DNA from: Arthrobacter sp. FW306-2-2C-D06B
GTDB lineage: Bacteria > Actinomycetota > Actinomycetes > Actinomycetales > Micrococcaceae
Assembly: GCF_021789175.1 (NCBI RefSeq)
Contig: NZ_CP084560.1
Span: forward strand, 682,001 to 746,000
Direction of reading: 5' to 3'
Length of the DNA stretch: 64,000 nucleotides
Shown: in pieces, positions 32,922 to 41,656 of the stretch
Layout of the letters: each line of letters opens with the position of its first letter
How positions within the stretch are numbered: position 1 is the first letter of the stretch
The notes under the pieces: model-generated
What the model saw: the letters and a program-made list of their open reading frames with translations, nothing else
Database searches by the model: none
What the model was told of the DNA's origin: nothing
Position numbers and translations under genes: made by a program

Positions 32922-34508
32922 CTACTCGATGGTGGAAATTTCCAGGATTCTGAGCGCGATGCGCAAAGCGAATTTGGTGTCAGGGTTTTCGAGCGGTGCA
33001 TCCAGGAGTTCCTCGATTCTTTCGATCCTCTTGACCACCGTGTTTCGATGGACCCCAAGGGCGCGCGACGTTTCCGCGAGGTTGGATTCGCTTTGAAGGT
33101 AGGTGTTCAGCGTTTTCCTCAGGTAGTCGGCGTCTGGTTCGGACAGTCGTTTTAGAAACTTCGTGGCTTGGCGAACGAGTGCGGGATCATGGAGCGTAGT
33201 CCGGATCAATTGGGTGGCGACGGATTCCTGGGCGTCAACAATCTGCCGGCGTCCCTTGCTGGAACTTGCTTGTCGAGCGAAGTCTTCGGCCTCCGCGATG
33301 CTTCTTGCAAATCCCTCCGGTCCAAGACGTGGCCTGGCGACGCCAAAAACGATTCCAGTTTCTGGCGGTGGTCGTAGGGTATCCAGAGCGGCGACGAAAT
33401 CCCTGTAGTCGCGCCGGGTTGGTTGGTCCTTCCTTGTTTCCCAGATAAGCCAATGATCGATGTATTCGGACGAGTCCACTGTGTAGTCATACCGGGTCAA
33501 AGCGGCTGGAAGCATTCGTCCGATGTCGTGGGCTAGGGATTTCCGTGGGGCACGAACGCTTATGAGGGTGTGCCATCCGTTTAAGTTCCAGCCGACGCTG
33601 AGAGCTTGAGAGATGACGTGATCCGGAATTGCTCCGCCAGCGACAGCGAGCTGTGAGACGATCGCTGATCTTGCGGATTGAAACTGCTCGCTCGCGAAGC
33701 GTTGCCGGCTGAGCCACCTGAGCAACGAAAGGGCCCCTAATTCCATGAGTTCTTGTGCAGCCTCCAGCTCGAAGGGCGGGGCGTCGGGCTGGAATTCCGC
33801 GAGTATCCAAAGCGCTGGATCGTCGTCCTCCACAAGCGGGGGCAAGGGAACCGATACAAGGTTCGGGGTTTGGCTGGGGTCAAACAAGGGTGACGCCTCG
33901 ATGTTGCCGAATGCGAGCGGCCGTTCCACTGCGCCTGCGAGCGGCAGGCCGAGTGAATTGATCACTGCTATCCGCGCGTTGACATACTTTCTGAGTTCAG
34001 AAACGACGCCCTCGGGGCTTGGCTCCATCTGATGGACGGCGTGGGTGAAGGCCGTCATATTAATGGACCGTGCCCAGAGATCCGATCCCATGAACCTGCT
34101 GAGGGATGCGGCCACGGCCACGGTCGCTTGGGGCTGGTGGAGCGCAACCACGTTCATTCTGAGTTTTCGCGCAAGTTCCAGGGTAGAAAGGCCGAACTCC
34201 GAGAGCGGTTGGAAGTCCTGAGGCGTGGTTGGTATCAGGATCACTACGCCCACGCCCTTTCGCTTCAGCTGCGGAAGCAGGATTTCCAAGGCATAGGAGG
34301 GAATCCAGGAGGATATCCAGATGCCTTCGAGATTGCTGACCTGCACTTCGTCTGGTGGATCAAGATAGGCAGTGGTGGCGGCTCCGCTGGCGCTGATCTC
34401 GTTAGTGCAGATGAACGTGAAGCTCGAAACGGGGTGTTCCAAGATCACGGAGCTGTCCAGCAGCATCGGACACCGCAGTATTTCACGAAGGGTCAGCCGG
34501 GCTGTCAC
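32922..34508 (-). CDS. PucR-family transcriptional regulator
   Basis: 528 residues from GTG 34508 (VTARLTLREILRCPML), which is the usual PucR N-terminal domain start. The middle has no obvious enzymatic motif; the C-terminal helix-turn-helix is clear: LNTYLQSESNLAETSRALGV then HRNTVVKRIERIEELL. PucR/CdaR-type activators often govern purine, hydantoin or related nitrogen catabolism. The start overlaps the stop of the DUF917 gene by GTGA, so regulator and DUF917 protein are one transcript, divergent from the permease/hydantoinase operon it probably controls. Base composition is lower in GC than in the left part of the window. Confidence 0.87.
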   Translation of the reverse strand: MTARLTLREILRCPMLLDSSVILEHPVSSFTFICTNEISASGAATTAYLDPPDEVQVSNLEGIWISSWIPSYALEILLPQLKRKGVGVVILIPTTPQDFQPLSEFGLSTLELARKLRMNVVALHQPQATVAVAASLSRFMGSDLWARSINMTAFTHAVHQMEPSPEGVVSELRKYVNARIAVINSLGLPLAGAVERPLAFGNIEASPLFDPSQTPNLVSVPLPPLVEDDDPALWILAEFQPDAPPFELEAAQELMELGALSLLRWLSRQRFASEQFQSARSAIVSQLAVAGGAIPDHVISQALSVGWNLNGWHTLISVRAPRKSLAHDIGRMLPAALTRYDYTVDSSEYIDHWLIWETRKDQPTRRDYRDFVAALDTLRPPPETGIVFGVARPRLGPEGFARSIAEAEDFARQASSSKGRRQIVDAQESVATQLIRTTLHDPALVRQATKFLKRLSEPDADYLRKTLNTYLQSESNLAETSRALGVHRNTVVKRIERIEELLDAPLENPDTKFALRIALRILEISTIE

Positions 34509-35596
34509 AGCGAGTCTTCGAGGGAAGGGATTGTGTACCCGTAGCCGGAAATGTCGACCAAGGCCTGCGCTGCAGATTCGCTCCATTCGCCCGGGGCCTC
34601 AAAGACAACGACGTCTACCCCGTAACCGGGCAGGATACGCTCACTGAGGAGGGGAATGCCGGTATGGCTGTCCAGGAGGCAGATAATTTGGGGGGCCTTA
34701 GCAAGCAGCCGGCCTTCGTCGAGGAGCAGCAGGAATTCGTTCTGTGCCTCGATTCGAAGGTATCTTCCTGCGGCCCGAACAATCATCGTTCCTTTGGCCT
34801 GTACCCCGGCACCGGAATCACGGGGGGCGGGTTCCCAGTGAACGTCCACAACACTCCCTCGGCCCACAAAAAGACATCCTGCAGTGTGAGTACAAAAATG
34901 AGATATCGCATCGCTGACGGACTGCATCAGTTCCTTGGAGTGCTGGAACTGGCGTCCAAGCTCCAGTGCTCGTCCAAGCGTCCGGCTTATGCCGCCTTCC
35001 CTCGCCTGTAGCGCATCCATGGGGTACCCCGCGAACGCCACCCAGCCGCCAAACAATCCCATGAGAACGCGCAGGGCACGCTCGGATTCCTCGGCAGTTG
35101 ATCCTGAAATTTCGACGCACCTCCCCGAAGTGTCGACCAAAGCACAAGGAGTCATCGAGACACTCTGCGCGTTGAAAGTTGTCTGGTGCAGTCCTGAGAG
35201 TCCTCGCCCCATGCCATCCATGTCGACCAGCGGGATGCCCAGGGCCGCGGCCACAAGGATCGGTGCGTAGGCATTGATCCCAGCCATTTCGAAGGCACAG
35301 ACAAGTGCTCGTCGGCCTGGAAATTTCTGGGTAACCGCATCAAAAGCTCTTACGTACGGCTCCGATCCGCTGGGTTTTTCGCTGAAGGCCAACGCCGACC
35401 CTGCCAGGCCAACGGCCACTACGACATCGCCAGGAAGGATTTTACTTGGCGGAAATACGGTCACGCTGCCGCGATGTTCCAACAGACTCCGAGTCAAAAG
35501 AGACATGGCGTGAGTGTCACCGGCCCCTCCCGAACCCAGCATTCTCGCGCCAAACTCCAATGCTTCCAGGTCCGTGGCCTTTAGAAGCCAAGACAT
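34505..35596 (-). CDS. DUF917 (S-methyl-thiohydantoin desulfurase-like) protein, paralogue 1
   Basis: 363 residues from ATG 35596 (MSWLLKATDLEALEFG), with AGGAGG upstream. Matches the two-domain DUF917 layout: a glycine-rich N-terminal motif (MLGSGGAGDTHAM), then PLVDMDGMGRGLSGLHQTTF. It is the divergent paralogue of the protein at 38717, where the first motif reads GTGGGGDPLIG. Family members are linked with hydantoinase/oxoprolinases and one group acts on methylated thiohydantoins; the reaction of this one is unknown. Being co-transcribed with PucR, it could be a sensor-like or rate-limiting component. Confidence 0.85.
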   Translation of the reverse strand: MSWLLKATDLEALEFGARMLGSGGAGDTHAMSLLTRSLLEHRGSVTVFPPSKILPGDVVVAVGLAGSALAFSEKPSGSEPYVRAFDAVTQKFPGRRALVCAFEMAGINAYAPILVAAALGIPLVDMDGMGRGLSGLHQTTFNAQSVSMTPCALVDTSGRCVEISGSTAEESERALRVLMGLFGGWVAFAGYPMDALQAREGGISRTLGRALELGRQFQHSKELMQSVSDAISHFCTHTAGCLFVGRGSVVDVHWEPAPRDSGAGVQAKGTMIVRAAGRYLRIEAQNEFLLLLDEGRLLAKAPQIICLLDSHTGIPLLSERILPGYGVDVVVFEAPGEWSESAAQALVDISGYGYTIPSLEDSL

Positions 35597-35772
35597 GGGC
35601 TGCCTCCTTCGGATGCGTGCGTGGGGGACGAATGTGTTAAGTATGCACATGATGAGGGCATTTAGTAGTCAGAGCAACCATTGATAACGACCGCCGCGGG
35701 CCGTAGCTTCGTTTCATTCCCTCCTATCCCTGAACCTCTTCCGGGTAGGTACCTCATAGCCAAGGAGCACCG

Positions 35773-37128
35773 ATGGCAACAACTACTGATAAGAAACACT
35801 CGGGGGAGGAGGACTACGCCCTTGAGCGCGTTCCTGACCACGCCCGCTACAGCTGGTGGTCGGTGGCCGTTCAAAGGTTCGGCCAAATGTCAGCGCTTTC
35901 TCAGTTCCTTCTCGGGGCAGCCCTGGGATTTGGAATGGACTTTCCCACCGCCCTGCTCGCCATCTTCCTTGGATCAGTGATCCTGGAGGCGGTTGCCATC
36001 ATGACGGGAATCCTTGGCCAAAAAGAAGGCCTCTCAACTTCTGTTCTCGCTAGATGGACCGGCTTTGGACGTCATGGATCCAGCATCATCGCCCTGTTCA
36101 TCTCACTTAGCCTGGTCGGATGGTTTGGTGTCCAAAGCGGCGTGGCTGCTGGAGGGCTTGCCAATCTGGCGCCCGCTATTCCCGCATGGGCGTGGGCCCT
36201 TGCGGTCGGCGGCGTCGTGACCGCGGTAGTCATTTACGGCTTCAAGAGCATGGCCTGGACCGCTTACATTACGATCCCCGCGTTCCTCCTGCTCGCCGGT
36301 TGGTCGATTGTCTCTGAGCTGCAAAGGCACAACCTCGGCGATCTGGTTAACCAGCCGGCCCCTGGACCGGTCCTTAGCCTGGCCGCGGGGACAACACTGG
36401 TCGCAGGCGGATTCATTGTCGGCATGGTGATTACCCCGGATATGACGCGCTTCAACCGCAGACCCTCCGATGTCATCAAGCAGACGCTGCTCGGCGTCAC
36501 CCTCGGGGAATTCATGGTGGCCATCGCCGGCGTTCTCCTTGCCCATGCACTCAAGACCAACGACATTATCGCAATTGTCACGTCCAGCAGCGGGTTTGTC
36601 GGCACGATCATCATCGTTGCCGGCACGATCAAGATGAACGACTGGAACTTGTATTCGGCATCTCTGGGCATTGTGAACTTCGTCGAGACAGTATTCAAGA
36701 AGCGAGTGAGCCGCACGAGCGTCACGATCTTTATCGGGATCCTGGGCAGCGCACTCGCCGCTGCCGGAATACTGAACTACTTTGTGGATTTCCTGATCCT
36801 GCTCGGAGTCACGTTTCCCCCCATCGCAGGCATCATGGTCGCCGAATATTACATCGTAAAGAAATGGCGAAGGGTCCTATCCGCATCTGCCCCCGGGCTG
36901 CCGGCAACAGAGCCAACGTGGGTCATTGGGACCCTGGTGGTCTGGGCAGCTTCGGTGCTGATTGGAACGTTCCTGCCATGGGGGGTAGGGTCCCTGAATT
37001 CGCTTGGTGCTTCCCTGATTCTCTACGTCATCGCCGGCAAACTCGGATTGATCAAAGGCACATCCGAAAAGGCGCTCTCACGCCGATCGATTACTGAACC
37101 GCGCGCACTGCAGGAGGAATACAAGTGA
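35773..37128 (+). CDS. NCS1-family permease (cytosine/purine/hydantoin type)
   Basis: 451 residues with about 12 hydrophobic segments. N-terminal YALERVPDHARYSWWSVAVQ is the NCS1 (nucleobase:cation symporter-1) pattern, followed by GAALGFGMDFPTALLAIFLG. The ITPDMTRFNR segment after helix 6 is typical of CodB-like members. It brings a nucleobase- or hydantoin-like ring into the cell. Start ATG 35773 follows AAGGAG. Its stop overlaps the GTG of the hydantoinase gene, so uptake and ring opening are translationally coupled. Divergent from the DUF917/pucR pair with a 176-base control region. Confidence 0.9.
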   Translation: MATTTDKKHSGEEDYALERVPDHARYSWWSVAVQRFGQMSALSQFLLGAALGFGMDFPTALLAIFLGSVILEAVAIMTGILGQKEGLSTSVLARWTGFGRHGSSIIALFISLSLVGWFGVQSGVAAGGLANLAPAIPAWAWALAVGGVVTAVVIYGFKSMAWTAYITIPAFLLLAGWSIVSELQRHNLGDLVNQPAPGPVLSLAAGTTLVAGGFIVGMVITPDMTRFNRRPSDVIKQTLLGVTLGEFMVAIAGVLLAHALKTNDIIAIVTSSSGFVGTIIIVAGTIKMNDWNLYSASLGIVNFVETVFKKRVSRTSVTIFIGILGSALAAAGILNYFVDFLILLGVTFPPIAGIMVAEYYIVKKWRRVLSASAPGLPATEPTWVIGTLVVWAASVLIGTFLPWGVGSLNSLGASLILYVIAGKLGLIKGTSEKALSRRSITEPRALQEEYK

Positions 37129-38672
37129 AGATAGGCATCGATGTTGGCGGGACCAACACGGACGCGGTGCTCGTTGACGGAAGCGAGGTCCTCGCAGGTG
37201 TTAAAAGTCCGACAATGAGTGATGTTGGAGAGGGGATTACCGGGTCCCTCCGCCGACTACAGAGCGCGTACTCCTTTGATTCTGCCGACATAGACGCCGT
37301 CATGATCGGCACCACGCATTTCATCAATGCACTGGTCGAAGCCGAGCGGCTTGCACCGACGGCGGCAATCCGGCTCGGACTTCCTGCAACGGGCGGACTG
37401 CCCCCGTTCGTCGGCTGGCCGACACGGATTACTGAAGCGCTGCACGCCTTGCCCTACATGTGCCGCGGAGGTCATGAGTTCGATGGAAGGGAAATCTCTC
37501 CGATTGATCCTGACGAGATACGCAGGGCAGCCCAGGACGCCGTAGCCAAAGGGGCACGCAGCTTCGCAATCTCTTCCGTGTTTTCCCCAGTCAACTCGGA
37601 GTTTGAACAGAGGGCAGCGGAAATCATAAATGCCGAATTTCCGGAACTTCCGGTCAGCCTTTCCAACGAAATCGGCAGAGTGGGGCTCCTCGAGAGAGAA
37701 AATGCGACTATCATCAATGCCGCCCTTCGTGAGCTTTCAGCAGATGTGTGTTCCTCACTCGATCAATCCCTGATGGCGCTAAACATCCATGCCCCGCTGT
37801 TCCTGAGCCAGAACGACGGTACATTAATGGATGTCGATTTCGCCCGTAAATACCCAGTGGCCACCTTTGCCTCAGGACCGACCAACTCAATGCGCGGCGC
37901 CGCCTACCTCTCGGGCCTCAAAGACTGCATAGTGGTCGACGTTGGCGGAACAACGACTGACGTCGGAGTTCTCCAGTCCGGCTTTCCCCGCGAGGCGGCA
38001 ACAGAAATTGAGGTGGCGGGAATCCGAACCAACTTCCGTATGCCTGATGTGTTGTCCGTCGGCCTCGGCGGCGGCAGCCGCATCAGGTTCGACAATGGTG
38101 TGACCGTCGGGCCGGACAGTGTTGGCTACAGAGTCACGGAGGAGGCACTCGTTTTCGGAGGCAAAACTCTGACGGCGACCGACATCATGGTCGCGGCGGG
38201 TGATGCGGAGATCGGTGACCCCGGCCGTGTCAGCCATCTGGATCCTTCAATGGTGAAGGCGGCCAAAGTCGAAATCCACCGAAGGATCGCGGAGACGGTC
38301 GACAGGATGCGCACGAGTTCCGACCTCGTCCCGGTGGTCGCAGTCGGCGGCGGCGCGTTCCTGGTACCGGAACAGATGGCCTGCGCCAGTGACGTTGCCC
38401 GTCCGGGGCAATCCGGAGTAGCAAATGCCATCGGCGCCGCCATAGCCCAAGTCGGGGGCGAAGTCGACCGTATCTTTGCTATCCCGGCAGGAAGGCGCGA
38501 AGAAGTGCTCGACCAAGCCAGGGAGGAAGCAATCAGCAAAGCCGTAGCTGCCGGAGCCAAAGCCAGCACTGTCCAAATCGTGGAGATCGACGAGCTGCCC
38601 CTGGCCTATCTGCCAGGAAACGCCTCCCGGGTACGCGTCAAAGCGGTCGGCGACCTGCCGGCGTCGAAATAG
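37125..38672 (+). CDS. Hydantoinase/oxoprolinase-family ring-opening ATPase (HyuA-like, short form)
   Basis: 515 residues. Two phosphate-binding motifs of the ASKHA fold: GIDVGGTNTDAVLVDG at the N-terminus and IVVDVGGTTTDVGVLQ near residue 265; VGLGGGSRIRFDNG and VAVGGGAFLVPEQM are also present. It is markedly shorter than the roughly 700 residues of classical HyuA/OxoA, and no HyuB gene is adjacent; this short form instead stands beside DUF917 proteins. Expected reaction is ATP-dependent opening of a five-membered cyclic amide. Start GTG 37125 overlaps the permease stop by 4 bases, with AGGAGG upstream. Confidence 0.9.
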   Translation: MKIGIDVGGTNTDAVLVDGSEVLAGVKSPTMSDVGEGITGSLRRLQSAYSFDSADIDAVMIGTTHFINALVEAERLAPTAAIRLGLPATGGLPPFVGWPTRITEALHALPYMCRGGHEFDGREISPIDPDEIRRAAQDAVAKGARSFAISSVFSPVNSEFEQRAAEIINAEFPELPVSLSNEIGRVGLLERENATIINAALRELSADVCSSLDQSLMALNIHAPLFLSQNDGTLMDVDFARKYPVATFASGPTNSMRGAAYLSGLKDCIVVDVGGTTTDVGVLQSGFPREAATEIEVAGIRTNFRMPDVLSVGLGGGSRIRFDNGVTVGPDSVGYRVTEEALVFGGKTLTATDIMVAAGDAEIGDPGRVSHLDPSMVKAAKVEIHRRIAETVDRMRTSSDLVPVVAVGGGAFLVPEQMACASDVARPGQSGVANAIGAAIAQVGGEVDRIFAIPAGRREEVLDQAREEAISKAVAAGAKASTVQIVEIDELPLAYLPGNASRVRVKAVGDLPASK

Positions 38673-38716
38673 CCCCACCCAGAACCCTGACCGCAGGAAG
38701 TAGAAGGAAGAACAAC

Positions 38717-39820
38717 ATGAGTTTCTATCTGTCACTAGACGACGTCCCTGACTTGGCGCGGGGCGCGGCAATACTGGGTACAGGCGGCGGCGGAGATCCG
38801 CTCATCGGCCGTCTGCTCGTGGAGGAATGCCTCAAAAACGGAAAAAAGATCGAAATCCTCGATCCGTCCGAACTTGACGACGATGACTTTGTCATTTCCA
38901 CGGCCATGATGGGCGCTCCGACTGTCGTGGTCGAGAAAGTCCCGGCGGGTACTGAGGCAGTCCGGTCGCTCCGTGCTTTGGAGAAACACCTCGGAAAAAC
39001 AGCCGATGCGACAATCCCCATGGAGTGCGGTGGACTGAATTCCATGATTCCTCTGGTCGTCGCCGCCGAAGCGGGTATCCCGGTTGTGGACGGAGACGGA
39101 ATGGGGCGAGCCTTCCCGGAGCTTCAAATGGAAACGTTCGGAGTCTATGGAGTGTCCGGATCACCACTCGCTGTTTCTGACGAAAACGGGCACACCTGCA
39201 TCGTCGATACCGGCCAGGACAACCAGAGGATGGAGACTTTCGCCCGCGCGGTCACCATCAAGATGGGGGGCGCGGCCTACATCGCCGAGTATCCAATGAG
39301 CGGAGCAGACGTCAAGCGAACTGCGATCCGCAACACCGTCACCCTGGCCCTCAATATCGGCCGGACTTTACGTAAGGCCAAGGACAAACATCTTGATCCG
39401 CTGGCAGAACTCGGTGCCTTCCTGAAGGACACAATATACGGTCATGGAACCGTGCTCATGCGGGGAAAAATCGTTGACGTTGAGAGGTTCGTTAGGGACG
39501 GGTTCACCCAGGGGTTTGCCACTGTGGAGTCGTTTGATGGTGGCGACGAGATGCGGATCCAGTTCCGGAACGAGAACGTCATTGCACACAAGAATGGTGC
39601 GGTCGTTGCCATTGTTCCGGACCTTATTACGATAGTTGATGTTGATCTGGGCACACCCATCACTTCCGAGGCCCTGCGGTTCGGACAGCGGGTGGCCGTC
39701 TACGGAATCTCGACTCCTGCCATCATGCGGACCCCGGAAGCGCTGCAAGTCTTTGGCCCCCAGGCTTTCGGACTCCATGAGCCATGGGTTGCCCTAGAGG
39801 AATTAAGCGCCGCCCGATGA
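38717..39820 (+). CDS. DUF917 (S-methyl-thiohydantoin desulfurase-like) protein, paralogue 2
   Basis: 367 residues. N-terminal AAILGTGGGGDPLIGRLL, then TIPMECGGLNSMIPLVVAAE and VDGDGMGRAFPELQMETFGV, the full DUF917 pattern. It differs from paralogue 1 in the first glycine-rich motif. It lies 44 bases after the hydantoinase gene and overlaps the dipeptidase start by ATGA. Association with a hydantoinase/oxoprolinase is characteristic of the family; the exact step (thio-ring modification or an auxiliary role) is not shown by sequence. Confidence 0.88.
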   Translation: MSFYLSLDDVPDLARGAAILGTGGGGDPLIGRLLVEECLKNGKKIEILDPSELDDDDFVISTAMMGAPTVVVEKVPAGTEAVRSLRALEKHLGKTADATIPMECGGLNSMIPLVVAAEAGIPVVDGDGMGRAFPELQMETFGVYGVSGSPLAVSDENGHTCIVDTGQDNQRMETFARAVTIKMGGAAYIAEYPMSGADVKRTAIRNTVTLALNIGRTLRKAKDKHLDPLAELGAFLKDTIYGHGTVLMRGKIVDVERFVRDGFTQGFATVESFDGGDEMRIQFRNENVIAHKNGAVVAIVPDLITIVDVDLGTPITSEALRFGQRVAVYGISTPAIMRTPEALQVFGPQAFGLHEPWVALEELSAAR

Positions 39821-41010
39821 CATCGTTTCAGACTCGTTCCGCGCTGGCCGACACCTTGGTTTTTGACGGCCATAACGACTTGCCTTGGGCTCTGCGGCAG
39901 AAATTCGACTCCCGCGTCGAGGAGATCGACTTGTCGCAGCACCAGCCCCGCTTGCACACAGACATTCCCCGGCTTCGGGAAGGCCGGGTCGGTGCGCAAT
40001 TCTGGTCAGTCTTCGTCCCCTCCAACATGCTGCCGGCCGACGCCGTCGTGGCGACACTCGAACAGATCGACTGCGTGCACCGGATCATCTCCAAGAATCC
40101 CGAAACCTTCAGCCTGGTGGACTCTGCCGCTGGCGTGAGAACCGCCGTCGCAGAGGGAAAAATTGCCTCGCTAATGGGTATCGAAGGAGGGCATTCCATC
40201 GACGAGTCGCTTGGCGTGCTTCGGATGATGAGACGTATAGGCGTCCGCTACATGACTCTCACACACAACGACAACACGCCGTGGGCGCGCTCGGCGACGG
40301 GCGAGCAGGTCGACCATGGGCTCACCGATTTCGGCAGACGCGTGGTCGGCGAAATGAATCGTCTCGGGCTGATCGTGGATCTATCCCACGTAGCCGAGCA
40401 GACGATGCATGACGCGCTGAATACGAGCTCTGCTCCTGTAATTTTCTCCCATTCATCTTGCCGCGGCGTCACCGACCACGTCAGAAACGTGCCGGATGCC
40501 GTGCTTGAGAGACTGCCTGGAAACAACGGCGTGCTCATGCTTACCTTCGTTCCCGCCTTCATCTCCGAGGCCTGCGCGGACTTTGAGCGACATTCTGATG
40601 AACTCCGGCAAAGACTCGGCCTTCGGACAGGGTTCCATGCAGGCCAAGAGGAAGAGGACGCCGCGGCCGCCGCAGAATATGCCCGGTGGACGTCGCAGAA
40701 CCAAGCTCCGCAGGCCACCATCGCCGACATCGTCAGACACATGGAACATGCACGCGAAGTAGTAGGACCCCAGCATCTCGGCATTGGAGGGGATTTCGAT
40801 GGCATCGAACAACTGCCCCGGGGAATTTCCGGGGTATCAAGCTACCCGACCGTCATGGACGCGCTAGCCGAACGGGGCTGGTCCACTGCTGACCTGCGCA
40901 GCCTCGCTTTCGGCAATGTCCTCCGGGTGCTGGAAGATACGGAGGCGGCCGCGAATCAAGATCTGATCCCCCTGTCCCGGCAGCATGCAGAACCTACCCA
41001 CCAACGCTGA
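39817..41010 (+). CDS. Membrane dipeptidase-like metallohydrolase (peptidase M19)
   Basis: 397 residues from ATG 39817, overlapping the previous stop. Zinc-site motifs of renal dipeptidases in order: FDGHNDLPW, MGIEGGHSIDESLG, LTHNDNTPWA, LIVDLSHVAEQTM, PVIFSHSSCRGV and LGIGGDFDGIEQ. No signal peptide is seen, so it is cytosolic. M19 enzymes cleave dipeptides, dehydropeptides and some beta-lactam-like amides. As the last gene of the hydantoin-like operon it probably cleaves the linear product of ring opening, or a dipeptide freed from a cyclic one. Confidence 0.9.
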   Translation: MTSFQTRSALADTLVFDGHNDLPWALRQKFDSRVEEIDLSQHQPRLHTDIPRLREGRVGAQFWSVFVPSNMLPADAVVATLEQIDCVHRIISKNPETFSLVDSAAGVRTAVAEGKIASLMGIEGGHSIDESLGVLRMMRRIGVRYMTLTHNDNTPWARSATGEQVDHGLTDFGRRVVGEMNRLGLIVDLSHVAEQTMHDALNTSSAPVIFSHSSCRGVTDHVRNVPDAVLERLPGNNGVLMLTFVPAFISEACADFERHSDELRQRLGLRTGFHAGQEEEDAAAAAEYARWTSQNQAPQATIADIVRHMEHAREVVGPQHLGIGGDFDGIEQLPRGISGVSSYPTVMDALAERGWSTADLRSLAFGNVLRVLEDTEAAANQDLIPLSRQHAEPTHQR

Positions 41011-41022
41011 TGTCTGGGCGCA

Positions 41023-41235
41023 TCACCTGCTTTCCGCCGGCGCTATTCGACATGATCTGTCCCGTGTGTCTGAGGGGGTCCCACGTGTGAGCCACCAAGT
41101 CCGATAGCCGAATTCGGAGATGTTTGAATGCTCGTGATTTTTGTGGCGATGTCCGTGGACACTCAGCACCATATGTACGTCGTTGTCCGCTAGCTCGAAC
41201 TTTTTGTAGCCGTCGTCTTCCACGATTGCAGTCAA
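41023..41235 (-). CDS. Unrecognised short ORF, possible gene remnant
   Basis: 70 residues from TTG 41235, preceded by CGAGGAG. The frame stays open and protein-like upstream of this start (AAYAPTQRVLPFAFTNNDEQ...) as far as about 41345, without another start codon, which suggests the 3' part of a decayed gene. Composition is rich in His (VHMVLSVHGHRHKNHEH). I recognise no family. It could be fortuitous; the area from 41010 to 41410 holds no other candidate. Confidence 0.25.
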   Translation of the reverse strand: MTAIVEDDGYKKFELADNDVHMVLSVHGHRHKNHEHSNISEFGYRTWWLTRGTPSDTRDRSCRIAPAESR

Positions 41236-41409
41236 CTCCTCGAGCTGTTTGGTGTGCTGCTGCTCGTCGTTGTTCGTAAATGCGAAGGGAAGTACCCGTT
41301 GCGTTGGTGCGTACGCGGCAACCGTTACAACGGCGAGGGGATTGGTCCCTCAGCGCCGGGATCTCGTGCTCAAGGACCCGTCATGGTCACGACTGCCTGG
41401 GTTTGGCTT

Positions 41410-41607
41410 CTACTGGTTGAGCTGGGCGATAAGGGTGTACGTGACCAGGATGGCCAGCAGTACGACGAAGATCCGCAACGCCCACAGTGCTTTGCGGGTG
41501 CCGGGGCTCATCGCGATTGGGGGGACCGGGCGGGATTTTGCTGCGGACAGCTGTCCCGGTTCAAGAACCGCGGACGGATCCTCGCTGTGATACTCAAAGC
41601 TCTTCAT
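41410..41607 (-). CDS. Small single-helix membrane protein next to the NRAMP gene
   Basis: 65 residues. A hydrophilic N-terminal half is followed by one transmembrane helix at the C-terminus (ALWALRIFVVLLAILVTYTL). It starts 49 bases after the NRAMP-type stop on the same strand, so the two are probably co-transcribed, and AAGGAG precedes the start. I know no named family. Its position suggests a small accessory subunit of the transporter. Overlapping plus-strand frames show no protein character. Confidence 0.6.
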   Translation of the reverse strand: MKSFEYHSEDPSAVLEPGQLSAAKSRPVPPIAMSPGTRKALWALRIFVVLLAILVTYTLIAQLNQ

Positions 41608-41656
41608 CGTGCTCCTTGTCGGTTGCGGAAGTTCCGCGGATTTGGGGTTCGTTGGG

